NCBI RefSeq assembly: GCF_034262375.1
Contig: NZ_CP139558.1
Location: forward strand, 7,068,001 to 7,132,000
Direction: 5' to 3'
DNA length: 64,000 bases
Source: Mucilaginibacter sabulilitoris
Lineage (GTDB): Bacteria > Bacteroidota > Bacteroidia > Sphingobacteriales > Sphingobacteriaceae
Shown here: one piece after another, positions 9,566 to 19,193 of the stretch
Numbering within the stretch: the first letter of the stretch is position 1
Layout of the letters: every line of letters starts with the position of its first letter
Translations under genes and position numbers: made by a program
Notes under the pieces: generated by a model
Seen by the model: only the letters and a program-made list of their open reading frames with translations
What the model was told of the DNA's origin: nothing
Database searches by the model: none

Positions 9566-10081
9566 TTAATCTTTACGTTTATAAATTGGCACGGTTGAGC
9601 AAGGTTCGCCAAACATGAGGCTTTTTACTATCGGGCTCAGTTTTTTTGTTAACTCCACATAGGCCGAAACAGGTACATCAGCATCACCACAACCTTTTAA
9701 CACTATACGCTGATCGCGGTATTGTTCAAAATCGGCTTTTGCCATTTCTTTTTCAAACAATACTGTTTCCAAAACTCCCTTATCACCAAAAACAACTTCC
9801 CGGGCGTATGGAGCCATCCGGTTTGCCAGCAACATATAGGCCCATGCAGGCACTATAGCGTCGGCAGTACAGGTAATACCTACATTTTTGCCCTGATACT
9901 GTGCCCAGTCATGTTCTTTAACAAATTCCCTGAAATCCTTTTCACGTAATATAAGACCGTGGAACAGGTTATCTTTTATATCGTAAACAACACGTTCACC
10001 GGCTGGATAAAAAGCAGCAGGATCTAAAGTTACCAGGCCACTCTGAGCCACTTTATTCACTATATTTTCCTGTATGTCCAT
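9566..10081 (-). CDS. DUF2480 family protein
   Basis: A 171-aa cytosolic protein beginning MDIQENIVNKVAQSGLVTLD, characteristic of DUF2480, a Bacteroidota-restricted family of unknown function. The ATG at 10081 is preferred; a GTG immediately before it would add one residue. Motifs seen: FHGLILREKDFREFVKEHDW and AIVPAWAYMLL. No signal peptide or membrane segment is present. Confidence 0.85.
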   Translation of the reverse strand: MDIQENIVNKVAQSGLVTLDPAAFYPAGERVVYDIKDNLFHGLILREKDFREFVKEHDWAQYQGKNVGITCTADAIVPAWAYMLLANRMAPYAREVVFGDKGVLETVLFEKEMAKADFEQYRDQRIVLKGCGDADVPVSAYVELTKKLSPIVKSLMFGEPCSTVPIYKRKD

Positions 10082-10122
10082 CACTTTTAAATTCTAAACC
10101 CGAAATCAAAATAATTCCTAAA

Positions 10123-10161
10123 CAAAAAATCCGGAAACAACATTTAAGCTGCTTCCGGATA
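10123..10161 (-). terminator. Terminator of the purQ-PpiD run
   Basis: ATCCGGAA (10129-10136) pairs with TTCCGGAT (10153-10160). Read on the minus strand, the hairpin is followed by a T run. It lies 22 nt after the stop of the PpiD-like gene. Confidence 0.65.
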
Positions 10162-10182
10162 CAAAATTACTTTAAAATTTTA

Positions 10183-12312
10183 TTATAACAGTTTAGCCCT
10201 GTTATCTTTTACATTGGCATTATCTTTCAGGGCATCTAATATCTGTCCTTCTGAACGTTGCAGTAAAACCTGGCTTATTTGTTGTTTTTCTCTTACATTA
10301 TTTGAAAGTGCCGGCGGATTGGTAAACCCATCAACAACATACACATAAACACCTGTTTGCCCGTTAACCGGTTTTGAAAGCTTATTTGGCTGTGAACCAA
10401 AAACAGATCCTATCACTTTATATTCAATTGAAGCACCAGGGATTACCGGGTTTGCAAAAACAATGTTTTGAACAGGAACTACTTTACTGCCTGCTTTTTG
10501 AGCTACCTGATCAATTGTTGATGATCCGTTTAAAGCAGCCTGGAATTTCTCGCTCAGTTGTTTTGCTTTCACATCGTTACGAACAGCCGGTTCAATTTGT
10601 TTTTTAACCAAGTCAAGCGCTAATATACCCTTTGGCTTAATTTCGCTTAAACGGGTTACTATGTATTGATCGCCAACGGTAAATACTTTGTCGGTAATAT
10701 CGCCTTTCTCTGCTTTGTAAGCCCATCTTACCACTTCTCTTGCATTATCCAAACCAGGCAGGCCTGCGGCTACACCAGTAAAATCCTGGGCAACGCTCTT
10801 TTTCAGGCCTTCTTTTTTAATCTCGGCGTCAAAGTTATTTTTGGTCAGGTTACCTAAAAATGCCTGCGCTTTGCTGTAAGCCACAGTTTGTGTTTTACTG
10901 CTGGCCGATATTGGTTTATCAACAATGGCTACTTTTACAACCTTTACTGAACCCTTTTGATCTTCGATCTGGATCAGGTGAACACCAAACTGTGAAGTAA
11001 CCACAACCAGGTCGCCTTTATTTGCTTTATAAGCAGCGTTGGTGTATTCAGGTGTAATTTGACCCTGACCACCACCCATGGCGCCATTAACATCAAAAGC
11101 CGGGATATCGCCACCTTTTGAACCGCTTCCTTTATCAACCGAGAAAGTTGCAGCCAGATCGGCAAACGATTTACCACCCTGAATTAATTTTTTAAGCGAA
11201 TCGGCTTTAGCAATAGCTTTATCAATGCCGCCTTCTGCAGCAGGATTAATTAATATATGCCTTGTTTTAACCGAATCAAAAGTGGTTTTAATGTCGGTAA
11301 GCTTGGCAATTTTGTAACTGCCGTTTGATACGTATGGACCATAAGTAAAGCCTTTAGCAGCATTAAACATCAATGAATCGAGTTTTGGTTCAAGCGCACC
11401 TTTTTTCTGGAAGGCTATCGGCGTTTTTGTTTCAGAGTTGATCTGAACAAAAAGAGAATCGTTGTCGCTGGCTTTAAATTTCTCAGCCAGTTTATCCGCA
11501 TCAGCTTTTAAAGCTACACTATCTTCTTTTGAAGGGGCGGCATTAAAGCTCACATATTCAAATGACCTCAAATCCTGCGGGTTTTTAAACTCTCCTTTGT
11601 GCGCGTTATAATAGGTATTATAATCGTCGTCTGTTAAGGTTACCTTAGCATCGGGAATAGAGGAATAATCAAGCGTGGCATATTTGAAATTCACCAGTTT
11701 ATTTTTAGCCTCGTAATCATCTTTAGTATCAAGTGAGTTTACATACAGGCCACTGGTTACCAGTGCCATATATTTACTTGCCATTTTTGCCTCAATCAAC
11801 TGGCCCAGAAAATCCTTCCATGCTTGTTTTTGAGTAACATCAGCTTTTCCAGATTGCAGGTAGCTTAAAAACTGATTAAGCCTGTTTCTATCAAACTGAC
11901 CGGTTTGCGGATCGGCAAACTGACGAGCAATCTGAGGGTCTGGTGTGTTACCGTTAACCATAGATGAGCTTTCATCGCCACCAACAACAAGACCAACCTT
12001 TTCAATTTCCTTTTTCAGCAACAGCTGGCTCAGGTATTGATTCCAGGTTGTTTCCTGTATATAACTGGTGATCTGCGGAGAGATAGTCTGCCCTGCCTGT
12101 TTAAACTGAGCAGTATTTTGCTCTAGTTTTTTATTAAACTCATCATAAGGAACTTTTTCGCCATTTACAACGGCCAGTTCATTGTTATCGTCTCTAAAAA
12201 AAGAGCCGCCAGACCTCACAACCTCGCTCACAATAAAAGCAAGAAGCGCGAAACCAATAAAGAATGCGAGAATTGTCCCCATTCTTTCGCGCAAGTAACC
12301 CATTATACCCAT
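10183..12312 (-). CDS. PpiD-like membrane-anchored peptidylprolyl isomerase
   Basis: A 709-aa periplasmic foldase anchored by one N-terminal membrane segment (GTILAFFIGFALLAFIVSEVV, residues about 12-32). A SurA_N-like region follows (NELAVVNGEKVPYDEFNKKLEQN). A parvulin-type PPIase domain lies around residues 340-450 (KTRHILINPAAEGG, then FADLAATFSVDKGSGSKGGDIP and FGVHLIQIEDQ), and a second degenerate parvulin-like region follows. It probably assists folding of exported outer-membrane proteins. It is last in the run after lptC (96-bp gap) and is followed by a terminator. The start could also be the ATG three codons downstream. Confidence 0.9.
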   Translation of the reverse strand: MGIMGYLRERMGTILAFFIGFALLAFIVSEVVRSGGSFFRDDNNELAVVNGEKVPYDEFNKKLEQNTAQFKQAGQTISPQITSYIQETTWNQYLSQLLLKKEIEKVGLVVGGDESSSMVNGNTPDPQIARQFADPQTGQFDRNRLNQFLSYLQSGKADVTQKQAWKDFLGQLIEAKMASKYMALVTSGLYVNSLDTKDDYEAKNKLVNFKYATLDYSSIPDAKVTLTDDDYNTYYNAHKGEFKNPQDLRSFEYVSFNAAPSKEDSVALKADADKLAEKFKASDNDSLFVQINSETKTPIAFQKKGALEPKLDSLMFNAAKGFTYGPYVSNGSYKIAKLTDIKTTFDSVKTRHILINPAAEGGIDKAIAKADSLKKLIQGGKSFADLAATFSVDKGSGSKGGDIPAFDVNGAMGGGQGQITPEYTNAAYKANKGDLVVVTSQFGVHLIQIEDQKGSVKVVKVAIVDKPISASSKTQTVAYSKAQAFLGNLTKNNFDAEIKKEGLKKSVAQDFTGVAAGLPGLDNAREVVRWAYKAEKGDITDKVFTVGDQYIVTRLSEIKPKGILALDLVKKQIEPAVRNDVKAKQLSEKFQAALNGSSTIDQVAQKAGSKVVPVQNIVFANPVIPGASIEYKVIGSVFGSQPNKLSKPVNGQTGVYVYVVDGFTNPPALSNNVREKQQISQVLLQRSEGQILDALKDNANVKDNRAKLL

Positions 12313-12408
12313 ATACTTTTTATAATTATTTTTCTATTCTTCAAAAGAGGGCGCAAGATACAATTTTTAGTAAAATTCTATAACACAAAATTTTCCCGAA
12401 AAAAAGTG

Positions 12409-12990
12409 TTACTGCGTCGCATTCTCATCAACATGAAATACACCTTTGCTATTCCTAAGTTTAGGGTGCAGAAACTTATCATCACTTTCAAAATCGTCTC
12501 CATTCATCACATTTCCGCCATTCATAGTAACTTCCACATTTTTATGGGAGTATACCTTTTTTGTTTCCGAATTCCAGAATAACTCATCTGATTTATAGGT
12601 TTCGCCCTTAGCGTTAGTAGCTACTACATTTTTGCGAAACTCATATAGTTTGTCGCCGGCATGCAATATACCGGTATCGGCTATAATAGTGCCATCTTCT
12701 TTTTGAGTTATTTTATCGTAATGAATGATCTTGATACCTTTTGGCGCTATTTTGTAAGGCTTTTTTGTTTGGTACTCCAATAATAACGGAGCTGTTAAGT
12801 GCATCTGAACTCTTGCCGAGTCGCTCATGATCAGATCTACCCCTGTAGTTGGTGATACTATGATACCAACTTCATTTGATGAAATTTCCTTTACCTTGTT
12901 TAGGTCATTTTCGCAGGAAGCCACAAAAAGAGCAAGCACAGGCAATAACAACAGGCGCAAGCCCTTTAAATGTTTTACCCGGTTATTCAT
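12409..12990 (-). CDS. lptC: LPS export protein LptC, lipoprotein form
   Basis: A 193-aa protein with an N-terminal hydrophobic segment and lipobox-like FVASC (Cys near residue 26), so it is likely lipidated rather than bitopic as in E. coli. The body has the LptC/OstA beta-jellyroll features: LIMSDSARVQMHLTAPLLLEYQ, IIADTGILHAGDKLYEFRKNVVATNAKGETYKSDELFWNSETKKVYS. It would bridge the LptBFG transporter to LptA in lipopolysaccharide transport. It lies 8 nt after the upstream outer-membrane protein gene. Confidence 0.88.
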   Translation of the reverse strand: MNNRVKHLKGLRLLLLPVLALFVASCENDLNKVKEISSNEVGIIVSPTTGVDLIMSDSARVQMHLTAPLLLEYQTKKPYKIAPKGIKIIHYDKITQKEDGTIIADTGILHAGDKLYEFRKNVVATNAKGETYKSDELFWNSETKKVYSHKNVEVTMNGGNVMNGDDFESDDKFLHPKLRNSKGVFHVDENATQ

Positions 12991-12998
12991 TATGTTGC

Positions 12999-14315
12999 TT
13001 AATCAAATTTATACTTTTGGAACCACCTGTCGTTAAGTGTAAAGCCCAGATGAATATTGATGTAATTTTCTTTTACCAGGCCATTGACTAACGAACCTCT
13101 TTTACCTACTTCTGCCGAAATATTGATCTTATAGAAGCTGCCGTTGTTAGGGCGTAAGGGTAAACCTAAACCCGCAGTAACGGCGTATCTTTTAATCCTG
13201 GTATTATTAACTACCATATACGTTTCGTCATAAATTGCACCTAAACGGTAATCAACAGATGCCAGGTAATTACGCAGTGTTTGGAGGTTTGGTGTGTACT
13301 GGCCTCCTATATTGAAAGTCCTGCTGTTTTGTAACCCTTGAGATTCACCGCCAATAGAAAAGTCAGACCAATTGCTCATCGTATAATCTGCACCTACCAG
13401 GAATTTACCTTCATTTTGGAATGATATACCAAAACGGTTGGTTTGCGGAAGTTTTATTTTTGTTTTGGCGCTTTGTCTGTTAATAACACTATCGGCAGGA
13501 ACATCCTGGTTTCCGCTGGCATCGGTAAAATACTGGCTTACAATAAAACTGCTTTGTGAATTTAATTTTGAACCAACCGAACCGGAATAGCCGAAGGTTA
13601 AGTGCTTATTTTCAGAAAAATCAACAGAGTATTGAATACCATAGTCATAATTTAACCCGCTGATTGCATTGCTCTGTTCAATTCTTGAATTTATTGTTCC
13701 AATCAGGTTAGGAATTTCGGTTGTACCTATATCTTTTAAGGTACCAAATATATATGACACATTACCACCTAATAACAAGTGTTTCCCTAAGCCGAAACCG
13801 TAACCGAGATAAGCCTTTGATAAGCTACCATCTCCGCTGTAAGAGTAATTGGTAATATTAGTATCAGCAGGTATTGTTCCTGTTCCTTTAACTGATTTAG
13901 TATAGTTATAACCGCGCTCGCTGTAGGGCAGCAATCCAAAGCTAAGAGCCGACCGTTTTGATACCGGTATAGCAAATGCTACATGGCTAAGCCTGAAGTT
14001 ATTGTTTCTTTGACTGGCGGCACCAGTTTGGCTCAGGTTTAAAAAACTACCATACAAGCCTATATCAATAGTTGTAAGATTTATAGCACCATATGACGCA
14101 GGGTTTATAACGTTGATATTATTAAAGAAACTCATTCTGTTTGTAGCAACACCAATACCACCCATGCCGGCATTTTGCGGCATTAACTGAGGGTCGATAT
14201 CACCAATACCGTACCTTGAATATGGAGAACTTGAAGTTGCAGTTGACTGTGAATGTGCTGCAAATGCAATAACAGCAAATAAAAGTGTTATAAAAAACCT
14301 GGTATATTTAATCAT
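12999..14315 (-). CDS. Outer-membrane beta-barrel protein of unknown function
   Basis: A 438-aa protein with a signal peptide (MIKYTRFFITLLFAVIAFAAHSQ) and then the motif SPYSRYGIGDIDPQLMPQNAGMGGIG, which recurs in Bacteroidota barrels of the FadL/PorV-like class (from memory). The remainder is strand-rich with repeated aromatic belts and ends in YINIHLGFTLNDRWFQKYKFD. The function is not known. It overlaps the end of coaX by 8 nt and precedes lptC, which places it with envelope assembly. Confidence 0.75.
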   Translation of the reverse strand: MIKYTRFFITLLFAVIAFAAHSQSTATSSSPYSRYGIGDIDPQLMPQNAGMGGIGVATNRMSFFNNINVINPASYGAINLTTIDIGLYGSFLNLSQTGAASQRNNNFRLSHVAFAIPVSKRSALSFGLLPYSERGYNYTKSVKGTGTIPADTNITNYSYSGDGSLSKAYLGYGFGLGKHLLLGGNVSYIFGTLKDIGTTEIPNLIGTINSRIEQSNAISGLNYDYGIQYSVDFSENKHLTFGYSGSVGSKLNSQSSFIVSQYFTDASGNQDVPADSVINRQSAKTKIKLPQTNRFGISFQNEGKFLVGADYTMSNWSDFSIGGESQGLQNSRTFNIGGQYTPNLQTLRNYLASVDYRLGAIYDETYMVVNNTRIKRYAVTAGLGLPLRPNNGSFYKINISAEVGKRGSLVNGLVKENYINIHLGFTLNDRWFQKYKFD

Positions 14316-15051
14316 TATGCTTTTGTATAGCTGCGTTTAATCCTTTTAAAACCAAATAAGGTTCAATTTTAATATAGGGGGCAAAGATGCTATTTTTCAA
14401 TAGAGTATCAAAAAAAATACTGTCGCCCCCGCTTAGTACAATATTAAGTTGGGGACTGTTGCTTTTATAGCTTTCAATAAATCCCGTTAGTTCATGCTTT
14501 ATACCGTTTTGTACGCCCGAGCGTATAGCGGTTTCTGTATTATTTCCGTATTCGGTATTAAACTCCGCATCTGCATTAATTAGTGGCAAACCGGCAGTAT
14601 AATAATTTAAAGCCTTATAACGCATATTTAAACCGGGTGATATACTTCCGCCAAAATAATTTCCGCCGGCATCAACATAGTCATACGTTATGGCTGTTCC
14701 ACCGGTAATTACCAGGCTGTTTAAGCCCGGATATACATGATTTGCACCTATTACAGATGCTAATCGGTCAGTACCAAGTGTTTCAGGGGTTAAATAATGG
14801 TTCTGTATACTACTTTTAATCAGGGCATTGAAATGAGTAAGCGGAATTTTTGCACCCAAGTCGGTTTGCCAGGGCTCTATATGTTTTTTAACCGACGATA
14901 CTATAGCCCTGTTAACTTTGTAACTGCTCAAAAAACTATCCAGCGTTTCGGTATTTACAGTTTCATACTGCACTACTGCCAGCAATTCATCCAGCTTAAA
15001 AACCGCGATTTTTGTATACGTGTTACCAATATCGATAACCAAATTGGTCAT
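14308..15051 (-). CDS. coaX: Type III pantothenate kinase
   Basis: Phosphorylates pantothenate in the first step of coenzyme A synthesis. The 247-aa protein has the type III hallmarks: the phosphate loop DIGNTYTK at residues 6-13, GTDRLASVIGA in the middle, and TGGTAITYDYVD with FGGSISPG, which form the ASKHA-fold active site. Its ATG overlaps the purQ TGA by 1 nt and its end overlaps the next gene by 8 nt, so translation is probably coupled. Confidence 0.95.
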   Translation of the reverse strand: MTNLVIDIGNTYTKIAVFKLDELLAVVQYETVNTETLDSFLSSYKVNRAIVSSVKKHIEPWQTDLGAKIPLTHFNALIKSSIQNHYLTPETLGTDRLASVIGANHVYPGLNSLVITGGTAITYDYVDAGGNYFGGSISPGLNMRYKALNYYTAGLPLINADAEFNTEYGNNTETAIRSGVQNGIKHELTGFIESYKSNSPQLNIVLSGGDSIFFDTLLKNSIFAPYIKIEPYLVLKGLNAAIQKHND

Positions 15052-15743
15052 CAGGCCTTAACTAATGATAATATCGATTCAAAAATTGCCAGCCCATCTT
15101 CATTAGCCAACAGGCTATCGGCAGCGCGTTCAGGATGCGGCATTAAACCAAATACATTCCTGTTTGCATTACAAATCCCGGCAATATTTTCTAATGATCC
15201 GTTAGGATTAGCTTCGCTAACAATATTACCTGCTTCATCACAATACCTGAACAATACCTGCTCGTTATCATTAAGCGCCTTTACTACATCGGCATCGGCA
15301 AAGTAATTACCTTCGCCATGGGCGATGGGGATTTTATAAGCCTGATCCTGTACCAATTGCGCGGTAAGTAATGATTTGGTTGTTTGCGGCTTTAAGTAAA
15401 TATTGCGGCAAATGAATTTACGGTTTTCGTTATGCAGTAAGGCGCCGTCAAGCAAACCAGCTTCTGCTAATATCTGGAAACCATTGCAGATGCCCATTAC
15501 ATAGCCTCCCTTAGCGGCAAACTGTATAACTTCCTGCATAATTGGTGAAAAACGAGATATTGCTCCCGAACGCAGATAATCGCCAAAAGAAAAACCGCCT
15601 GGTAAAACAACAAAGTCAACACCTTGCAAATCATGGTCTTTATGCCATAACCTTACCACCTGCTGACCCATTATTTTTTCTAATACATATATGATGTCTT
15701 CATCACAATTAGACCCGGGAAATATAACTACTCCAAATTTCAT
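15051..15743 (-). CDS. purQ: Phosphoribosylformylglycinamidine synthase subunit PurQ
   Basis: Glutaminase subunit of FGAM synthase in purine synthesis. The 230-aa class I amidotransferase has the nucleophile Cys in VMGICNGFQIL and the His/Glu pair in LMPHPERAAD. VIFPGSNCDEDI is the PurQ N-terminal signature. It is first in the run purQ-coaX-OMP-lptC-PpiD; no purS or purL is adjacent. Confidence 0.96.
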   Translation of the reverse strand: MKFGVVIFPGSNCDEDIIYVLEKIMGQQVVRLWHKDHDLQGVDFVVLPGGFSFGDYLRSGAISRFSPIMQEVIQFAAKGGYVMGICNGFQILAEAGLLDGALLHNENRKFICRNIYLKPQTTKSLLTAQLVQDQAYKIPIAHGEGNYFADADVVKALNDNEQVLFRYCDEAGNIVSEANPNGSLENIAGICNANRNVFGLMPHPERAADSLLANEDGLAIFESILSLVKA

Positions 15744-15788
15744 GGTACAAAACTAATATAACCGCTGAAATAAGAACGAATGTAAAAG

Positions 15789-16775
15789 TTAAAATTTGTT
15801 AAACTGAAAGCAGATAATGCTGATTAGCAGCAGTAAAAACAGGCCTTCGTAAAACCATTTACGGGTAGCATACAGAAAAAAATAGGCAAAAAACACCGCC
15901 GCAGGTGCTATACACAATAAAAAATGGTCTAAGTGGAATGCAGCGTTTACGTAAAATGAAAAAGCGGCTATTAAGAAAATAAAAAATAACAGCTGAAAAG
16001 ATTTACGCGTTTGTACATAGCTTTTAAAGAAATTTTGCTGCAATTTGAAAAAACACAGCACCAGGATCAGTATTACGGGTATAAGCAGCAAGTAATTGTA
16101 GGAGTTTATGCTGATATGATCAGGAAACTTTGTACCTAAAGGAAGCCAGATGTTAGAAAAATAGGCAATACGGTCATTGAGATAGTAAAAAACCGCCAGG
16201 AAGAAAAACACCGTAGAATAGCCGAGTATGCCCGCCACCCACTCGCGCCAGTTAAACGGTTTAAATAATATAAGCGCTATCCATATTGCCAAAAACATAT
16301 AAATAAATGGCAAATAAATTAACGAGCCCAGCGCCACTATCATACCCATATCATAAACTGTTGATTTGGCATCATCGCCTTTGTAAAGACTAAATGCCTT
16401 AAACAGCATCCATATCAGCAAGAAATTACAGATAAGCGGACCGCTCAGCATTAAAAATGGCGTAAACAGGCCCGACAGCGTTATGTACATTAATGCTGGT
16501 AAAAAGGTAGGTTTACCCAGTAAGTTATGGAAATTGATAAGGTAATTAAATAATAAAGCCTGTATAAACACCAGTACAGCTGCCAGTAATACATTTAAAG
16601 CAGGCGAAAAAGCATATTCATAGGATACGGGTACCAGCAACCGGGCAAAGGGCTCTACAAAAATGAATTGCAGCTTATCCGGCACATGAAACAAATAGCC
16701 TAAACGCGACAAGAACAATACCAATACAAGCCATAAAGCATTTAAGGGATTAAAGGATCTGAAAATACTGATCAT
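15789..16775 (-). CDS. DUF6427 family integral membrane protein
   Basis: A 328-aa polytopic inner-membrane protein with about nine or ten hydrophobic segments. It begins MISIFRSFNPLNALWLVLVL and carries PFNWREWVAGILGYSTVFFFLAVFYYLND in the second half, which I associate with the Bacteroidota family DUF6427. The function is unknown. The glycosyltransferase 42 bp upstream on the same strand suggests an envelope role. Confidence 0.75.
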   Translation of the reverse strand: MISIFRSFNPLNALWLVLVLFLSRLGYLFHVPDKLQFIFVEPFARLLVPVSYEYAFSPALNVLLAAVLVFIQALLFNYLINFHNLLGKPTFLPALMYITLSGLFTPFLMLSGPLICNFLLIWMLFKAFSLYKGDDAKSTVYDMGMIVALGSLIYLPFIYMFLAIWIALILFKPFNWREWVAGILGYSTVFFFLAVFYYLNDRIAYFSNIWLPLGTKFPDHISINSYNYLLLIPVILILVLCFFKLQQNFFKSYVQTRKSFQLLFFIFLIAAFSFYVNAAFHLDHFLLCIAPAAVFFAYFFLYATRKWFYEGLFLLLLISIICFQFNKF

Positions 16776-16817
16776 AATGGCGCGCTATTTTGCGGGGTAA
16801 AATTAGCAGAAAAACCT

Positions 16818-17819
16818 TTATGGTATAATGCTTTGTGGTTTTGCATATCGCTTCACCAGGTCATCAACTATTTTGGCTGTTTCGTTCGGAAAATCTACAG
16901 TCACTTTTTTATCATCCTGTATCCAGTTATTAAGATGACCGGTAAATTTTTCATTGATCTCATGAACCACCGGCACGCCCAGTTTTGATGCAGATAAGGC
17001 ATTGCATTGCTGCTCATACTGGCCTCTCATAGGTATCATTAATACTTTCTTTTTCAAGAAAAGCGCTTCTGCGGGCCCTTCGAAGCCACCGCCGGTAAGC
17101 AAACCTTCGCAATTGGCAAGGCTTTTATTAAATGCCTCATTATTTACGGGGAAAATCTCCACATTACCAGATTGATAGGGTGTTTTTTGCCGTTTGGAAA
17201 ATATCTGCCACCTGGCCTCGGTCTGGCTTAAATGCTTCAGCAAAATTTTATCGTCATACGCCGGCAGGTATACCGTATAGTGCCCCAGATTTGCTGTTTC
17301 CATTTCCCGGATACCACTTCTGATCACGGGGGTATTTATAAAATCATCATACCGCTCAAAATGGAAACCCACATGATAAGTGGTAGGCGAATAATACTTA
17401 AACAACCACTCCGCGTAATTCCATTTTGCGGGCCTTGGTGTTTTTGCCGAAACGAATGAACACTGGTGGCTTAATGATACCGACGGCACTTTTTGCAACC
17501 GGCACGCCCAAGCGCTCACAGGCTCAAAATCATTGATTATCAGATCGTAATGATTTAGCGGAAGGCTATGCATATCGCGCCAGAGCTGGCGCAGGTTCAT
17601 GATTTTATAGGTTGCCCAGTTATCCACCCCGCCATTTTTTCCGAATACAAAGCTAAATCCATGGAACCTGTACTTAAGTGGCTGCGATAATGAAACCTCG
17701 GCTTCGGTGCCGCTTACCAATAAATCTACCTCGCCATATTGTTGCAATAAAGGCACAATTTCGCGGGCCCGGCTAATATGTCCGTTACCGGTTCCCTGTA
17801 TGGCAAAAAGTATCTTCAT
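16818..17819 (-). CDS. Glycosyltransferase, MJ1255/VC2487-like (GT28-type fold)
   Basis: A 333-aa GT-B protein. The N-terminus MKILFAIQGTGNGHISRAREIVPLL carries the GNGHxxR nucleotide-sugar transferase motif of MurG/GT28 relatives, and the C-terminal half has LTGGGFEGPAEALFLKKKVLMIPMRGQYEQQCNA, the acceptor/donor site with the conserved GGFEGPAEA and EQ residues. The sugar and acceptor are unknown. An LpxH-like phosphoesterase lies 257 bp upstream on the same strand, a pairing I recall from other Bacteroidota, which hints at a glycolipid pathway. Confidence 0.82.
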   Translation of the reverse strand: MKILFAIQGTGNGHISRAREIVPLLQQYGEVDLLVSGTEAEVSLSQPLKYRFHGFSFVFGKNGGVDNWATYKIMNLRQLWRDMHSLPLNHYDLIINDFEPVSAWACRLQKVPSVSLSHQCSFVSAKTPRPAKWNYAEWLFKYYSPTTYHVGFHFERYDDFINTPVIRSGIREMETANLGHYTVYLPAYDDKILLKHLSQTEARWQIFSKRQKTPYQSGNVEIFPVNNEAFNKSLANCEGLLTGGGFEGPAEALFLKKKVLMIPMRGQYEQQCNALSASKLGVPVVHEINEKFTGHLNNWIQDDKKVTVDFPNETAKIVDDLVKRYAKPQSIIP

Positions 17820-17940
17820 GGGGTATAAAAGTGTTCAAATTTGATATAAAACAGATAGGTTTTGATCCATTTTAACAAATTTTAAACATAAATTTTCATA
17901 GTTTTTAGTTGCGGCGGTCAAGTTAGTAAAGAAAAGCGAT

Positions 17941-18080
17941 TTTTTATTAAGAGTATGAGACATCGGAATTGTTAGGACTATGCGACAAGAAATAAATAAA
18001 GAAATAAGTGCTTAACTCTTTTATGATCTTGTAATTTAAAAGTCCAATAATCCCATCGTTTTAAAATCCCAAAGTCTCAA
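17941..18080. repeat. Degenerate inverted repeat between phosphoesterase and glycosyltransferase genes
   Basis: The left part (AAGAGTATGAGACATCGG, then TGTTAGGACT) and the right part (AGTCCAATAATCCCATCG, then AAAGTCTCAA) are imperfectly complementary. This AT-rich gap of about 257 bp holds no gene that I can see. Confidence 0.4.
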
Positions 18081-18931
18081 TGCGGTTCCTGTTTAAAACG
18101 TTCAAGCAGGTTTTTAACATCCAGTTTGGCGTCCAGATCTTCGGCGTCGGTTTTATCATCTTCGTCGGTATCAGTTTTAAAATCGTCGGGATTGTATTTG
18201 AATATTTTCCATTCGCCGTCGAGATACTCCAGCGCGGTAAGGCTTTCCACCCAATCGCCTGAATTTAAATATAGTACGGAGCCTGTTTTATCGGTATTCT
18301 GCATACTCCTGATTTCGGCATGGTGAATGTGTCCGCAAATTACGTACTGATAATCTTTATCAACTGCCAGGTCGGCAGCGGTTTGCTCAAACTGGTTTAT
18401 GAATTTCACAGCTTCTTTAAACCGGGCCTTTACTTTTTGCGAGAAACTCATTTTTTGGCGACCGAAAGCCATTAGCAACCAGTTAACAAAGCTATTGATC
18501 AGGATAAGGCTATCATAGCCTACCGCTCCCAATTTGGCCAGCCATTTGGAGTGCTGCATGGTAACGTCAAATACATCGCCATGAAATATCCAGGCTTTTT
18601 TGCCATCGATGTTCAGTACAATTTTATTGAGCAACTCGAACGATCCAAGATTAAAATCGGTGAATTTGCGCAGCATCTCGTCATGGTTTCCTGTTAGGTA
18701 ATGTACAGGTATACCATCGGTTACAAATTTAAGTATCCGGCGCACCACCTTCATGTGGGCCTCGGGCCAGTACGATTTGCTAAACTGCCATATATCGATA
18801 ATATCGCCGTTAAGGATAAGCATTTTGGGTTTGATGCTTTTTAAATATTTAAGCAACTCTTTGGCGTGACAGCCATAAGTACCCAGATGCACGTCAGATA
18901 TTACTACAATATCAACTTCACGTTTTGACAT
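18077..18931 (-). CDS. Metallophosphoesterase, UDP-2,3-diacylglucosamine diphosphatase (LpxH)-like
   Basis: A 284-aa calcineurin-like phosphoesterase with all metal motifs: DxH in SDVHLG (about 12-17), GDxxD in NGDIIDIW, GNHDE, HGD, and the terminal GHIHH. This set and the length match the LpxH-like group of Bacteroidota, which removes UMP from UDP-diacylglucosamine in lipid A synthesis. The exact substrate is inferred. The C-terminal 30 residues are acidic (DDFKTDTDEDDKTDAEDLD) and look disordered. Confidence 0.82.
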   Translation of the reverse strand: MSKREVDIVVISDVHLGTYGCHAKELLKYLKSIKPKMLILNGDIIDIWQFSKSYWPEAHMKVVRRILKFVTDGIPVHYLTGNHDEMLRKFTDFNLGSFELLNKIVLNIDGKKAWIFHGDVFDVTMQHSKWLAKLGAVGYDSLILINSFVNWLLMAFGRQKMSFSQKVKARFKEAVKFINQFEQTAADLAVDKDYQYVICGHIHHAEIRSMQNTDKTGSVLYLNSGDWVESLTALEYLDGEWKIFKYNPDDFKTDTDEDDKTDAEDLDAKLDVKNLLERFKQEPH

Positions 18932-19006
18932 TAAAATTGGGGGGTTACGTTCTCATCCGGCAGGAAACGCCAGTTAATATTTATAATTGAATTGTTCAAC
19001 AAACGA

Positions 19007-19120
19007 TTACTCGTCGTCTTCGTCTTCATTAACATTCAGTTCATAAGGGCTTATGTAAAAGGCACCTACCAAAAGCAGCAACCCAATAACAAGCAAATAC
19101 GCATATTCAAAATTCATCAT
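19007..19120 (-). CDS. Small single-pass membrane peptide with acidic tail, 37 aa
   Basis: A 37-codon frame on the minus strand starts with a double Met (MMNFEYAY), has one hydrophobic segment (LLVIGLLLLVGAFYI), then SPYELNVNEDEDDE and a stop. The shape is typical of genuine small membrane proteins, with an N-out/C-in helix and an acidic cytosolic end. It lies 76 bp upstream of the phosphoesterase start and 73 bp after the DinB-like gene stop, all on the same strand. No homolog is known to me; coding is inferred from the composition and the clean frame. Confidence 0.55.
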   Translation of the reverse strand: MMNFEYAYLLVIGLLLLVGAFYISPYELNVNEDEDDE

Positions 19121-19193
19121 TAAATGATTTTAACAAATGTCGGTAAACTAAATTATTATATTGTTAAGACTCTGTTAAATGTAAAAGGTTACC

